Source of the DNA: Schaalia sp. 19OD2882
Lineage (GTDB): Bacteria; Actinomycetota; Actinomycetes; Actinomycetales; Actinomycetaceae
Assembly: GCF_018986735.1 (NCBI RefSeq)
Contig: NZ_CP065521.1
Location: 1,922,001 to 1,986,000 of the forward strand
Reading direction: 5' to 3'
Length of the DNA stretch: 64,000 bases
The notes below the pieces were generated by a model. The model was not told the origin of the DNA, searched no databases, and worked only from the letters and a program-made list of their open reading frames with translations. Position 1 is the stretch's first letter. Each line of letters starts with the position of its first letter. A program made the translations under genes and the position numbers. Shown piece after piece: positions 1 to 13,775 of the stretch.

Positions 1-153
1 GCCCTCGCGGTCGATGTGGAGGAAGGCGTTGACGCGGGGATTCAGGGCCTCGATGCGGTCCAGGCACGCGGTGGTCAACTCCACCGCGGTGATCTCGCCG
101 GCGCGCAGCGCAGCAGCCAGGTCCAGGGCGGTGCGTGCAAGGAGCTCGTTCAT
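1..153 (-). CDS. gatA: Glutamyl-tRNA(Gln)/aspartyl-tRNA(Asn) amidotransferase subunit A, N-terminal fragment
   Basis: Only the first 51 codons are in the window; the gene runs off the left edge. The ATG (bases 153-151) overlaps the gatC stop by one base (TGATG), the usual translational coupling of gatC and gatA. The visible N-terminus (MNELLARTALDLAAALRAGE, then AVELTTACLDRI) matches the helical start of GatA amidases. GatA is the amidase subunit that releases ammonia from glutamine for transamidation of misacylated tRNA, working with GatB and GatC in the cytoplasm. The catalytic Ser-cisSer-Lys residues lie outside the window, so integrity cannot be judged. Confidence 0.9.
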   Translation of the reverse strand, partial: MNELLARTALDLAAALRAGEITAVELTTACLDRIEALNPRVNAFLHIDREG

Positions 154-449
154 CAGTCCTCCTGAAGGATCTGCGGGACGAGGAACATGCCGTCCTCGCT
201 GGCGGGGGCCTGGGCCAGGACCTCGTCGCGGTCCAGGGTCGGGCCGACCACGTCGGCGCGCCACACATTCGACAGGGGAATCGGGTGCGAGGTGGCCGGA
301 ATGTCCGGGGTGGCGACCTCGGAGACCTTCGCCACCGCGGAGGCGATGACGTCGAGTTCACCGGCGATGCGGGTGATCTCCTCGGGGGTCAGGGCGATGT
401 GGGCCAGCCCCGCGACGCGGGCGACCTCGTCAGTACTGATGCGAGACAT
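153..449 (-). CDS. gatC: Glutamyl-tRNA(Gln)/aspartyl-tRNA(Asn) amidotransferase subunit C
   Basis: A 98-residue protein of the normal GatC length. It begins MSRISTDEVARVAGLAHIAL and carries the family pattern of an N-terminal helix (VARVAGLAHIALTPEE), a middle helix and a C-terminal stretch ending near FLVPQILQED. GatC is the small subunit that stabilises the GatA amidase and wraps onto GatB in tRNA-dependent Gln/Asn formation. It is the first gene of a gatCA(B) operon reading off the left edge. No Shine-Dalgarno sequence is evident. Instead TAGGCT lies seven bases before the ATG, so the message is probably leaderless. The gene is divergent from the phospholipase D-like gene at 526. Confidence 0.93.
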   Translation of the reverse strand: MSRISTDEVARVAGLAHIALTPEEITRIAGELDVIASAVAKVSEVATPDIPATSHPIPLSNVWRADVVGPTLDRDEVLAQAPASEDGMFLVPQILQED

Positions 450-456
450 GGTCGAA

Positions 457-462
457 AGCCTA
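457..462 (-). promoter_or_regulatory. Predicted -10 element of leaderless gatC transcript
   Basis: TAGGCT on the minus strand, separated from the gatC ATG by seven bases. This matches the actinobacterial TANNNT -10 hexamer at the spacing that puts the transcription start on the start codon. Inference from sequence only. Confidence 0.5.
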
Positions 463-513
463 CCCGCCTCGCGGCTGCCCGGGCCCCGCCCGGCACCCCG
501 GCGGGCCCCCCAC

Positions 514-519
514 TAGGCT
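514..519 (+). promoter_or_regulatory. Predicted -10 element of leaderless PLD-family gene
   Basis: TAGGCT followed by six bases and the ATG at 526; no ribosome binding site lies between. Same hexamer as the divergent gatC promoter 52 bases away. Confidence 0.5.
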
Positions 520-525
520 GTCGCC

Positions 526-1791
526 ATGAAGTGGCGTCCCTCAGCGATCCTGTCCCCCCGGGCCATCACCGTGGTCAAGAACGCCGGCAAGGCCCTGGTG
601 GCCGCGCAGGTCGCCGCACTGGTCACCGTGCACCTCGTCGACCACGTGCGCAAGCAACGTGTGCCCGGCGGACGTCACGGATTCCCCACCCTGCCCCCGG
701 CGGACACCCCGATCGCGCACAATGTCGTGCGCACCTACACCGAAGGGCACTCCCTGTACGCGGACATGCTGGCCGAGATCGAGTCGGCGAAGAAGTACGT
801 CTACTTCGAGACCTTCATCTGGCGTTCGGACGAATGGGGGCAGCGTTTCAAGGACGCCCTGGTGGCAGCTGCCAGGCGCGGGGTGGAGGTCCACGCCATC
901 TACGACGGTTTCGCCGTGCTCAACCAGCGTCTGGCCTTCTACAGTTTCCCGGACCTGCCCCACCTGCACATCCTCCGCTTCCCCGTCTTCCGCCCGGGGA
1001 TGCTCACCCTGAACCTTCGGCGAACCGGGCGAGACCACCGCAAGATCCTCGTCGTGGACGGCGCAGTGGGTTTCGTGGGCGGATACAACATCGGCAACCC
1101 CTTCGCCAACGAGTGGCGGGACACCCACGTGCGGGTCAGCGGTGACGCCGTGTGGGAGTTGGAGAACGGGTTCATCGACTTTTGGAACCACTTCAGGAAG
1201 CGTCACCACCCGGTCCTGGCCGACATCGGCGCCAAACAGTGGGCCGCCGAGGTCACCGCCGCCTTCAACATGCCCAACCGGATCCTCTACCCGGTGCGGG
1301 GCCTGTACGTGGACGCCATCGAGAGGGCCACCCACCACGTCCTCATCACCCAGGCCTACTTCATCCCCGACAGGGAGATCCTCGGCGCTCTCAAGGCCGC
1401 CGCCGGGCGAGGGGTTCGCGTGAAGGTCCTCATCCCCGAGTTCTCCAACCACATCCTGGCCGACTGGGTGGCCCGCCCCTACTACGGGGAGCTGCTGCGT
1501 GAGGGCATCGAGATCTGGCTGTACCAGCACGCCATGGTCCACTCCAAGACGATGACGGTGGACGGGGTGTGGTCCACCGTGGGTACGGCCAACATCGACC
1601 GCCTGTCCCTCATGGGCAACTACGAGGTGAACATGCAGTTCTTCTCCCCGGAACTGGCCGCGCGCATGGAACAGGTCTTCGACAACGACCTGACCACGGC
1701 CCGACGCCTCACCATCGAGGAGTGGGACGCCCGCAGTTGGGCCACGCGGATCCTGGAGCAATTGGTCCAGCCCTTCCAGGTCGTCGTCTGA
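526..1791 (+). CDS. Phospholipase D / cardiolipin synthase-like protein with two HKD motifs
   Basis: A 421-residue protein with a short hydrophobic N-terminal segment (about residues 15-38) followed by two phospholipase D domains. Both HxKxxxxD motifs are intact: H171/K173/D178 in DHRKILVVDGA and H339/K341/D346 in HSKTMTVDG, each followed by the usual GxxN/T-x-D positions (GGYNIGNPF; GTANIDRLS). This is the architecture of ClsA/ClsB-type cardiolipin synthases, which transfer a phosphatidyl group between phospholipids at the membrane. A general phosphodiesterase activity is also possible. It is monocistronic, between divergent gatC and convergent ligA. The start is fixed by the -10-like TAGGCT six bases upstream. 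Confidence 0.85.
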   Translation: MKWRPSAILSPRAITVVKNAGKALVAAQVAALVTVHLVDHVRKQRVPGGRHGFPTLPPADTPIAHNVVRTYTEGHSLYADMLAEIESAKKYVYFETFIWRSDEWGQRFKDALVAAARRGVEVHAIYDGFAVLNQRLAFYSFPDLPHLHILRFPVFRPGMLTLNLRRTGRDHRKILVVDGAVGFVGGYNIGNPFANEWRDTHVRVSGDAVWELENGFIDFWNHFRKRHHPVLADIGAKQWAAEVTAAFNMPNRILYPVRGLYVDAIERATHHVLITQAYFIPDREILGALKAAAGRGVRVKVLIPEFSNHILADWVARPYYGELLREGIEIWLYQHAMVHSKTMTVDGVWSTVGTANIDRLSLMGNYEVNMQFFSPELAARMEQVFDNDLTTARRLTIEEWDARSWATRILEQLVQPFQVVV

Positions 1792-1801
1792 AACCCCACG
1801 G

Positions 1802-7407
<5,606 letters not shown>

Positions 7408-7552
7408 TCACTCCCACATACCACTTCTATGACTATGTGAACGTCAACTCTTGCCCAGAGGTCAGACATGTCAGAAACTTGTCCCTGTTGCACGCTCGTC
7501 ACCGACCGAGCGCATGTCATTCATCCAATCAGAGCACAGGAAGGAACACGTC

Positions 7553-7801
7553 ATGGATTGGCGGAGCAAGGCAGCATGTCTGACCGTGGACCCGGAGCTG
7601 TTCTTCCCCATCGGGAACACCGGACCTGCAATTGCACAGGCGGCCCAGGCAAAGGCGGTGTGCCACCAGTGCCCGGTCCAGTCCGTGTGCCTGCAGTGGG
7701 CCCTGGACAACAACCAGGACTCCGGCGTGTGGGGCGGCATGAGTGAGGAAGAGCGTCGCTCCCTCAAGCGCCGCGCAGCCCGCGCCCGCCGCAACTCCTG
7801 A
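7553..7801 (+). CDS. whiB1: WhiB-family iron-sulfur transcription regulator, WhiB1 type
   Basis: An 82-residue protein starting MDWRSKAACLTVDPELFFPI, very close in pattern to mycobacterial WhiB1. The four cluster-ligating cysteines are C9, C37, C40 and C46 (CHQCPV spacing). The turn motif GVWGG and a basic C-terminal tail (RRSLKRRAARARRN) for DNA contact follow. WhiB1 proteins bind a nitric-oxide-sensitive 4Fe-4S cluster and regulate transcription with the primary sigma factor. The ATG is preceded by the ribosome binding site AGGAAGGA. The upstream spacer (7408-7552) contains the 8-base palindrome GACATGTC. The convergent neighbour is a PdtaS-like kinase, the same pairing as in M. tuberculosis. 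Confidence 0.93.
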   Translation: MDWRSKAACLTVDPELFFPIGNTGPAIAQAAQAKAVCHQCPVQSVCLQWALDNNQDSGVWGGMSEEERRSLKRRAARARRNS

Positions 7802-7834
7802 AGCGCGACACCCGAACGCGCAGAACACCCGACG

Positions 7835-7862
7835 AAGGGGCCCGCGCCTGCGGGCCCCCTTT
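7835..7862. terminator. Bidirectional rho-independent terminator between whiB1 and pdtaS
   Basis: GGGGCCCGC and GCGGGCCCC arms of nine base pairs around a four-base loop, flanked by A-run and T-run (AAGGGG...CCCCTTT). It sits between the convergent ends of whiB1 and pdtaS. Confidence 0.75.
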
Positions 7863-7924
7863 CGCATGTCCGCACCCCCGGGTTGCGGCTTGCGACCCCC
7901 GACGCGACTGCCCTCGCCAGAGCC

Positions 7925-9406
7925 TCATTCGACGCGCATCCGCAGGGACACCAGCGTACCCCCGCCCTCGCGCGGGGAATAGTCGATCGACCCCTGCAGC
8001 TCTCCGCGCACCATCTGCCGCACGATCTGGGTGCCCAGTCCGCTCATGGGCGAACCCGGCTCGAAGCCGGCGCCGTCATCGGCCACGGTGACCACCAGCG
8101 TCGACTCATCGCCGTCCGCCTCACCCTTGCCCCGCCCTCGTCGCGCATCCACCCACACGTGGCCGCCGCCGTGCCTGAAGCCGTGCTCCACGGAATTCGC
8201 CACGAGTTCGTTCAAGACGGTGGCGAGCGCCTGGGCCTGGGCGGCACGCACCGTCCCGAAACCACCCGTGGTGACGACCTCCACCTGGTGGTCGGTCGTC
8301 GACACCGCACCCGACATGCGCACCACGGAACGGGCGACCTCGTCGAAGGACACCGACTCGTCGACATTCTGAGACAAGGCGTCGTGAACGGTGGCGATCG
8401 CCTGGACGCGGCGCTCCGCCTCCGTCAGGGCCTCCTTGACCGCGTCCTGTCCGGAGCGCCTGGCCTGCAGGCGCAGCAGTGCCGAGACCGTCTGCAAGTT
8501 GTTCTTCACCCGGTGGTGGATCTCGCGGATGGTGGCATCCTTCGTCATCAGCTCCTGTTCGCGACGTCGCACCTCCGACACGTCACGGGTCAGGATGACG
8601 GCTCCCAGGCGTTTGCGCCCCTCCACCAGGGGCAGGGCCCGCATGGTGACAGTGGAGGCATGGGCGTTGATCTCCGCCCGCCACGAGGCGCGCCCCATGA
8701 CGACCACCGGCAAGGACTCCTCGATGACGGTCTCCTCGCCGACGACCTCGGTGATCTCCTGGACGAGGATCTTGCCCACGGGGTTGTGGCGGATGCCCAG
8801 GCGCCGCAGGCAGGACATGGCGTTCGGCGTGGCCTTGATGACGCGCCCCTCCGGGTCCATCAGGACCACCCCGTCCAGGACGCGCGGCACGCCGCGGGTG
8901 GTCACTGTCGGAGTCGAGTCGTAGGGGTACTCGCCGCGGGTCATCATGTGGCACAGGATGTCCGCCGCAGAGTCGGTCCACCCCTCGAAGCCCAGGGCAA
9001 GGCGCGGGGAGGACAGATTCGCCTCCCGCGTGACCACGGCAATGACCCTGCCGTTGCGCCACACGGGCACACAGGTCTCCATCATCGAATAGGTGCCCGC
9101 CCACCTGGCCGAGGAGGAGCGCACGACCTGCCCAGTCACCAGAGCGCGCCGCATGTCGACCTCGCGGGCGGTGGGCAGGTACAGACCGATGATGTCGTCG
9201 ACGTGCACGGTGGAGGAGGTGGCCGGACGGCAGTGGGCCACGGCGACGAACCGGTCGTCCCGTGTGGGCAGCCACAGGACGAGGTCGGCGGCGGACAGGT
9301 CGGCGAGGACCTGCCAGTCGGCCAGGAGCAGGTGCAGCCAGTCGATGTCCTCGTCACTGAGGGGGATGGACGAGGCCTGCTCGGCCAGTTGCGTCAGGCT
9401 TCTCAT
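7925..9406 (-). CDS. pdtaS: Sensor histidine kinase, PdtaS type (GAF-PAS-HisKA_2-HATPase)
   Basis: A 493-residue cytosolic kinase without membrane segments. An N-terminal GAF-like region (about 1-155) is followed by a PAS domain (about 170-285), a HisKA_2 dimerisation domain with the phospho-acceptor pair H297/H298 in EIHHRVKNNLQT, and a HATPase with an N box (LNELVANSVEHGF) and a G box (VADDGAGFEPG). This is the layout of mycobacterial PdtaS, which phosphorylates the ANTAR-domain, RNA-binding antiterminator PdtaR. PdtaR is not in the window. The start is supported by TAGACT seven bases before the ATG. Confidence 0.88.
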   Translation of the reverse strand: MRSLTQLAEQASSIPLSDEDIDWLHLLLADWQVLADLSAADLVLWLPTRDDRFVAVAHCRPATSSTVHVDDIIGLYLPTAREVDMRRALVTGQVVRSSSARWAGTYSMMETCVPVWRNGRVIAVVTREANLSSPRLALGFEGWTDSAADILCHMMTRGEYPYDSTPTVTTRGVPRVLDGVVLMDPEGRVIKATPNAMSCLRRLGIRHNPVGKILVQEITEVVGEETVIEESLPVVVMGRASWRAEINAHASTVTMRALPLVEGRKRLGAVILTRDVSEVRRREQELMTKDATIREIHHRVKNNLQTVSALLRLQARRSGQDAVKEALTEAERRVQAIATVHDALSQNVDESVSFDEVARSVVRMSGAVSTTDHQVEVVTTGGFGTVRAAQAQALATVLNELVANSVEHGFRHGGGHVWVDARRGRGKGEADGDESTLVVTVADDGAGFEPGSPMSGLGTQIVRQMVRGELQGSIDYSPREGGGTLVSLRMRVE

Positions 9407-9413
9407 GTGGCAG

Positions 9414-9419
9414 AGTCTA
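9414..9419 (-). promoter_or_regulatory. Predicted -10 element of leaderless pdtaS transcript
   Basis: TAGACT on the minus strand, seven bases upstream of the pdtaS ATG, with no intervening ribosome binding site. Confidence 0.5.
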
Positions 9420-9465
9420 GTGGTCGAGGACGAACGCCCCGACGACGAGCGAGCCTGGAGACACC

Positions 9466-9960
9466 GTGGACTTCACCCGAACACTTTCCTACCCCGCCTT
9501 GCCCGACGAGGTCGCCGCCATGTGCCTGGACGAGGCATACTCCCACCTGCGCGCCTCCAAGGCCGGCATGAGTGAGGTCGAAGTCTCCACCCGTGGGACC
9601 ACCGTGACCACGACGATCGTCGTGCCGACACAGAACATCCCCCAGATCGCCCTCATGCGTCTACCCGAAGGCGCACGCCCGACCCTCGTCCTGACCGACA
9701 CGTGGGCCCGCGGCGAGGACGGCCTGTGGCACGGGACCTTCAGCGTCGAGGTGCCGCACATGCCGGTCGAGGCGCGTGCGGAGTCGGTGCTGCGCCCCAC
9801 TGGCCAGACGGCCACGCTGCGGGAGATGACCGGGCAGGTGCATGTGCGGGTTCCCCTCTTCGGCCCGCGCATCGAGACCCAGGTGCTCGATCGCCTCGAC
9901 GTGCTCCTGCGCGCGGAGGTGGACTGCGCCACTGAATGGCTCGCCCGCCCGGCCCTGTGA
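9466..9960 (+). CDS. DUF2505 domain protein
   Basis: A 164-residue soluble protein of an actinobacterial family without a known function. It shows the family's START/SRPBCC-like alternation: an N-terminal MDFTRTLSYPALPDEVAAMC segment, a central beta-rich region (VSTRGTTVTTTIVVPTQNIP, then WHGTFSVEVPHMPV) and a C-terminal helix (LDVLLRAEVDCATEWL). The GTG start at 9466 is the only sensible start. It is divergent from pdtaS with only 59 bases between, so the two promoters must be close. A lipid- or hydrophobic-ligand-binding role would fit the fold but is speculation. Confidence 0.75.
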   Translation: MDFTRTLSYPALPDEVAAMCLDEAYSHLRASKAGMSEVEVSTRGTTVTTTIVVPTQNIPQIALMRLPEGARPTLVLTDTWARGEDGLWHGTFSVEVPHMPVEARAESVLRPTGQTATLREMTGQVHVRVPLFGPRIETQVLDRLDVLLRAEVDCATEWLARPAL

Positions 9961-9984
9961 GTCGCGACGAGGGCGCCCTCGTCG

Positions 9985-9990
9985 CACAAT
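9985..9990 (+). promoter_or_regulatory. Predicted -10 element of leaderless OsmC gene
   Basis: CACAAT followed by GGGCAC and the ATG at 9997, placing transcription start on the start codon. Confidence 0.45.
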
Positions 9991-9996
9991 GGGCAC

Positions 9997-10476
9997 ATGA
10001 CGACCACTGACCCGACACGAACCCCCTCCGCGCCCACCCCCTCTGCACCCGCCGCTGAAAGCGGCCCCGGCCCCGCCCTGTACCTCGAACGCACCGGCAC
10101 CCGCCAGTACGTGGCCCGCAACGCCCGCGGCGCCGAAGTGCTCATCGGTGACGGCCCAGGCCGCTTCTCCCCCGGCGACCTGCTGAAACTCGCGCTGGCC
10201 GGCTGCAATGCCATGTCTTCCGATGCGCGCCTGGCCGCTGCCCTGGGCGAGGACTTCGCCCAACTCGTCGGCGTGTCCGGCAACTACGTGAAGGCCGAGG
10301 ACCGTTACGAGTCCTTCCAGGTGGAACTGGTCCAGGACCTCTCCGGCATGGGGGAGGAGGACGTGGCTGCCACGCTGCGCCGGGCCGAGGCCGCCATCGA
10401 CCGCAATTGCACGATCGGCCACTCATTCGCACACGTCATGCCGTACACGCGGGCCTTCACCTCGGAAGAGGTCTGA
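9997..10476 (+). CDS. OsmC/Ohr-family peroxiredoxin-like protein
   Basis: A 159-residue protein. After a low-complexity Pro/Ser-rich N-terminus (about residues 3-25) it has the OsmC fold with both reactive cysteines, C70 in AGCNAM and C138 in NCTIGHS. OsmC/Ohr proteins reduce organic hydroperoxides with dithiol donors in the cytoplasm. The GDLLKLALAGCN helix and the C-terminal position of the resolving cysteine fit the general OsmC branch rather than Ohr. The next gene starts two bases after the stop, so this is probably the first gene of a four-gene run with 10478, thyA and folA. Confidence 0.85.
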   Translation: MTTTDPTRTPSAPTPSAPAAESGPGPALYLERTGTRQYVARNARGAEVLIGDGPGRFSPGDLLKLALAGCNAMSSDARLAAALGEDFAQLVGVSGNYVKAEDRYESFQVELVQDLSGMGEEDVAATLRRAEAAIDRNCTIGHSFAHVMPYTRAFTSEEV

Positions 10477-10477
10477 C

Positions 10478-11227
10478 GTGGGGGTCGGCGACGCACTGTC
10501 CGCCGCCTGGCGCAAGGCCCTCGACGTCCCCTACGAGCTGTCCTTGGCGCAGGCGAATGCCCTGCGACGCAAGTACCCCAGGGCCACCCCCGCCAACCTC
10601 GTCGAACTGGCCCACCGCCGCTTCGCGCGCCGGGTGAGCGCCGAGTCCGCTGCGGCCGGTGGTGCCGCCGTGCTGCCGGGCGTGGGCACCGCGGTGTCCT
10701 TGGGCGCCTCCAGCGTGCAACTGCTGGCCTTCGTCTCCGAGGCCGCCGTCCACGCGCTGACCGTCGCCCACCTGCACGGCATCGACCTGCGTGACCCGGC
10801 CAAGCGCCACGCCCTCGTCCTTGCGGTGCTGACCGGCCAGGAGGGCGCCGAACTCATCTCCGCACAGGTCGGCATCCAGGCGGTGTCCTGGTTCCGTTCC
10901 AGCTTCCTGGACATCCGCACGGTCAGCGCCCAACGCTTCAATGACCTCATGCTCATGTGGGTGCGCAAGCGCGCGGCGTCCTCGGCCCTGAAGGGGACCG
11001 TGGGGCGCATGATCCCCTTCGGGATCGGAGCGGCGGTCGGCTGGGGCATCGGCGCGGGGCTGGCGCGCGGAGTCGTCGACGGACTCAACCTGGCGCTGGG
11101 ACCGGCGCCGCACTCCTTCATCGAGGGCGTGGCCGTCGAGGTCGACACAACCGATGAGGGCGAGGTCGAAAGGCGTTTTGCCCACCTGCGTCTGCCCGGC
11201 GTGAGCCAGGAAGAGGAGACACGATGA
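10478..11227 (+). CDS. Uncharacterised Gly/Ala-rich protein, EcsC-like
   Basis: A 249-residue protein with a GTG start. No enzymatic motif is recognised. A central glycine/alanine-rich amphipathic stretch ([20 protein letters not shown], about residues 58-80) resembles the core of EcsC-family proteins, and a second hydrophobic segment lies near 180-205 ([20 protein letters not shown]). It sits two bases after osmC, and its TGA overlaps the thyA ATG (ATGA), so it is co-transcribed and probably co-translated with thymidylate and folate genes. The link may be only positional. The EcsC assignment is a weak resemblance. Confidence 0.6.
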   Translation: MGVGDALSAAWRKALDVPYELSLAQANALRRKYPRATPANLVELAHRRFARRVSAESAAAGGAAVLPGVGTAVSLGASSVQLLAFVSEAAVHALTVAHLHGIDLRDPAKRHALVLAVLTGQEGAELISAQVGIQAVSWFRSSFLDIRTVSAQRFNDLMLMWVRKRAASSALKGTVGRMIPFGIGAAVGWGIGAGLARGVVDGLNLALGPAPHSFIEGVAVEVDTTDEGEVERRFAHLRLPGVSQEEETR

Positions 11228-12036
11228 CCACGCATGCACCACTTGACCGCCAGTACGAGGACCTGCTGGCGCGGATCATGTCCGAGGGCGCCCCCAAGGG
11301 AGACCGCACGGGCACGGGCACTCGCAGCGTTTTCGGCGCGCACCTGCGTTACGACCTGTCCCGAGGCTTCCCTCTGGTCACGACCAAGTCCGTCCACATG
11401 AAGTCGATCGTCGGGGAGCTGCTGTGGTTCCTGCGCGGCGAATCGAGTGTGAGGTGGCTGCAGGACAACGGAATCCGCATCTGGAACGAGTGGGCGGACG
11501 AGGAGGGCAACCTGGGCCCGGTCTACGGGGTCCAGTGGCGTTCGTGGAACGCGGGTGAGGGTCGGCGCGTCGACCAGATCTCCCAGGTGATGGAGACGCT
11601 GCGCACCAATCCGGATTCGCGGCGCATGGTCGTGTCCGCGTGGAATGTCGGCGATCTTCCCGAGATGGCCCTGGAGCCCTGTCACGCCTTCTTCCAGTTG
11701 TACGTGAGCAATGGGCGCCTCAGCCTGCAGCTCTACCAGCGCAGCGCCGACATGTTCCTGGGCGTGCCCTTCAACATTGCCTCGTATTCGCTGCTCACCC
11801 ACATGTTCGCCCAGCAGGCGGGCCTGGAGGTCGGTGACTTCATCTGGACGGGAGGCGACTGCCACATCTACGACAACCATGTTGAGCAGGTGAGGGAACA
11901 GCTCTCCCGCGAGCCATTCCCCTTCCCGACGCTGGCACTGCGCAAAGCACCCTCACTCTTCGACTACGACTTCGACGACGTCACGGTGCAGGACTATCGA
12001 CACCACCCGCGCATCAGTGCCCCGGTGGCCGTGTGA
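11224..12036 (+). CDS. thyA: Thymidylate synthase
   Basis: A 270-residue protein, close to the 264 of E. coli ThyA. It converts dUMP to dTMP using 5,10-methylenetetrahydrofolate and yields dihydrofolate. Visible motifs: the phosphate-binding arginine loop near [13 protein letters not shown], the nucleophile C153 in [12 protein letters not shown], dUMP contacts in [17 protein letters not shown] and the C-terminal APVAV tail. The ATG overlaps the preceding stop by four bases, and its own stop overlaps the GTG of folA (GTGA). Coupling to dihydrofolate reductase makes sense because ThyA consumes tetrahydrofolate that FolA regenerates. Confidence 0.97.
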   Translation: MTTHAPLDRQYEDLLARIMSEGAPKGDRTGTGTRSVFGAHLRYDLSRGFPLVTTKSVHMKSIVGELLWFLRGESSVRWLQDNGIRIWNEWADEEGNLGPVYGVQWRSWNAGEGRRVDQISQVMETLRTNPDSRRMVVSAWNVGDLPEMALEPCHAFFQLYVSNGRLSLQLYQRSADMFLGVPFNIASYSLLTHMFAQQAGLEVGDFIWTGGDCHIYDNHVEQVREQLSREPFPFPTLALRKAPSLFDYDFDDVTVQDYRHHPRISAPVAV

Positions 12037-12590
12037 GCGCCGCAGACGGGGATGCCACGATCCGTCTGGCGTCGATCTGGGCCCAGGACCGCGGGCGGGT
12101 CCTGGGGTCGGGCACGGGAATGCTCTGGCACGTGCCGGCCGACTTCGCCCACTTCAAGGCGGCGACGATGGGATGCCCGATCCTCATGGGGCGCGCCTCG
12201 TGGGAGGCGCTGGGTCGGGCCCTGCCCGGGCGGCTCAACGTCGTCCTCACAGGAGATGCCGGGTACCGGGCCGAGGGCGCCGTCGTGGTCCACTCGCTGG
12301 AGCAGGGAGTGGACCTGTGCCGCCACTGGGCCGGCCGACGCGGAGCCGACACCGTGTGGGTCACGGGTGGGGCCACGGTGTACGAGCAGGCCATGGGCCT
12401 GGTGGACGAGTTGGTGGTCACCGACCTGGACCTGGATGTGGCGAAGGTCCTGCCCGAAGGCGCCCCCCTGGTGCGAGCCCCGCACATCGACCCCCGGATG
12501 TGGAGGGTGGACGCCGAGCATTCCGATGCCCAGTGGCGCCAGTGCTCGGGCGATGCCCGGTGGAGGGTCACCCACTGGGTGAGGGCCTGA
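12033..12590 (+). CDS. folA: Dihydrofolate reductase
   Basis: A 185-residue protein reducing dihydrofolate to tetrahydrofolate with NADPH. It shows the DHFR sheet order: [18 protein letters not shown], then the substrate loop [18 protein letters not shown], the cofactor segment [18 protein letters not shown] and the late glycine motif [14 protein letters not shown]. The conserved catalytic acid is the Asp in [12 protein letters not shown]. The GTG start lies inside the last codons of thyA (four-base overlap), so translation is probably coupled. The stop is followed by a 126-base spacer without a clear terminator. Confidence 0.93.
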   Translation: MSAADGDATIRLASIWAQDRGRVLGSGTGMLWHVPADFAHFKAATMGCPILMGRASWEALGRALPGRLNVVLTGDAGYRAEGAVVVHSLEQGVDLCRHWAGRRGADTVWVTGGATVYEQAMGLVDELVVTDLDLDVAKVLPEGAPLVRAPHIDPRMWRVDAEHSDAQWRQCSGDARWRVTHWVRA

Positions 12591-12716
12591 CGGCCTGCGT
12601 CCCGCACCGGAGGGTGGATCGCGCCCTCACGGCTTTCGAGACCCGGGCCGCCTGAAACCCTCGCGCACCTGCACCTCGGGGCGGGACAATGGAGGTGGGA
12701 CCAAAGGAGGTGCGCG

Positions 12717-13772
12717 ATGAGGATCGCCGTCAAGCGGGACGCGACCACAGTCAGTGAGGAAGGACACGTCACCGGCAAGGACGCCGGCTCGACCCTTGTG
12801 CGGCGCCTGCTGCGCATCTTCCCCGGATCGGTGGTCCTGGGCGAGCAGGCCCGCCAGTGCGAGGGATTCGACGTGGTCCCCCTGGACTTCGTGGACCCCG
12901 AGGAGTTCCTGGTCGTCAACATGGACGTCACCGACTCACCCACCGTGTGGAACCACCTGCACCAGGAGACGGGCGTGGAGCATCCTCGCATCATGAATCT
13001 CCTGTGGTGGCCCACGACGCCGCTGGTCCAACGCGAGCAGGTGGCGACCATCGCACTGTCCTGCGCCCTCTTCCCCACCTTCGCCGTCTCACGCCGAAGC
13101 GCACAGGAGGTCCGTGACCTCGTCGAACGGTGGACGGTGGCGGATGTGGCCTCCGGGTTGCAACTCGGATGGGTGAACCCCGGGTTCCGCCTGGAGCACG
13201 TGCAGAGGCATTGCGAGCCTTCCGTACCCGTGGTCCTGTACCCGTCGATCTACTTGTCGGCGCGCAAACGCCCGCAGGACTTCGTCGAGGTCATCGACCA
13301 GGTGCATGACGAGGTCGACTTCAGCGTCGACATGCGCCTGCACGAGACACACCTGGACTCCGACGTGGCCCGGTCGATCGCGACCCGCGACTGGGTGAAC
13401 CTTGCTCCGCTGTTGACCGGCAGACCCGACTACTGGGCGGCCCTGTCCCACGCGCGCGCTTTCGTGGCCACCTCGGTGGACGAGTCCTACGGCTTGGGCT
13501 GCGTGGAGGCGATGGGCGCCGGCGCCATCGGAATCTTCCCCGACCGCGAGTGGGCTCGGGCCCTGCTGCCCGAGGCCTACCCCTTCGTCTACCGCGACAC
13601 GACGCAGGCCGCGACCATGCTCCACCGGGTGCTCACCGACCCGGAGGGCTGCCGGCAGGCGGTGGATGCGAGTGTGGGTGGGGACTTCGTCGCCTGGGTG
13701 AACGCGGGCCATTCCGACCAGGCCTTCGAGCGGGCCCTGACAGGCGCGGTCCACGACTGGTTCGGGCATTGA
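12717..13772 (+). CDS. Glycosyltransferase-like protein (GT-B fold)
   Basis: A 351-residue protein with a strong ribosome binding site (AAAGGAGG) before the ATG and a GACAAT -10-like hexamer about 30 bases upstream, so unlike many neighbours it has a leader. The C-terminal half carries the donor-binding signature of GT4-type enzymes: ATSVDESYGLGCVEAMGAG with the E-x7-E-like acid pattern, then GIFPDREWARALLP. The N-terminal half is an acceptor-side Rossmann-like region (MRIAVKRDATT). Substrate and product are not predictable, and no cell-wall or capsule genes flank it. Probably a single-gene unit. Confidence 0.7.
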   Translation: MRIAVKRDATTVSEEGHVTGKDAGSTLVRRLLRIFPGSVVLGEQARQCEGFDVVPLDFVDPEEFLVVNMDVTDSPTVWNHLHQETGVEHPRIMNLLWWPTTPLVQREQVATIALSCALFPTFAVSRRSAQEVRDLVERWTVADVASGLQLGWVNPGFRLEHVQRHCEPSVPVVLYPSIYLSARKRPQDFVEVIDQVHDEVDFSVDMRLHETHLDSDVARSIATRDWVNLAPLLTGRPDYWAALSHARAFVATSVDESYGLGCVEAMGAGAIGIFPDREWARALLPEAYPFVYRDTTQAATMLHRVLTDPEGCRQAVDASVGGDFVAWVNAGHSDQAFERALTGAVHDWFGH

Positions 13773-13775
13773 CCC

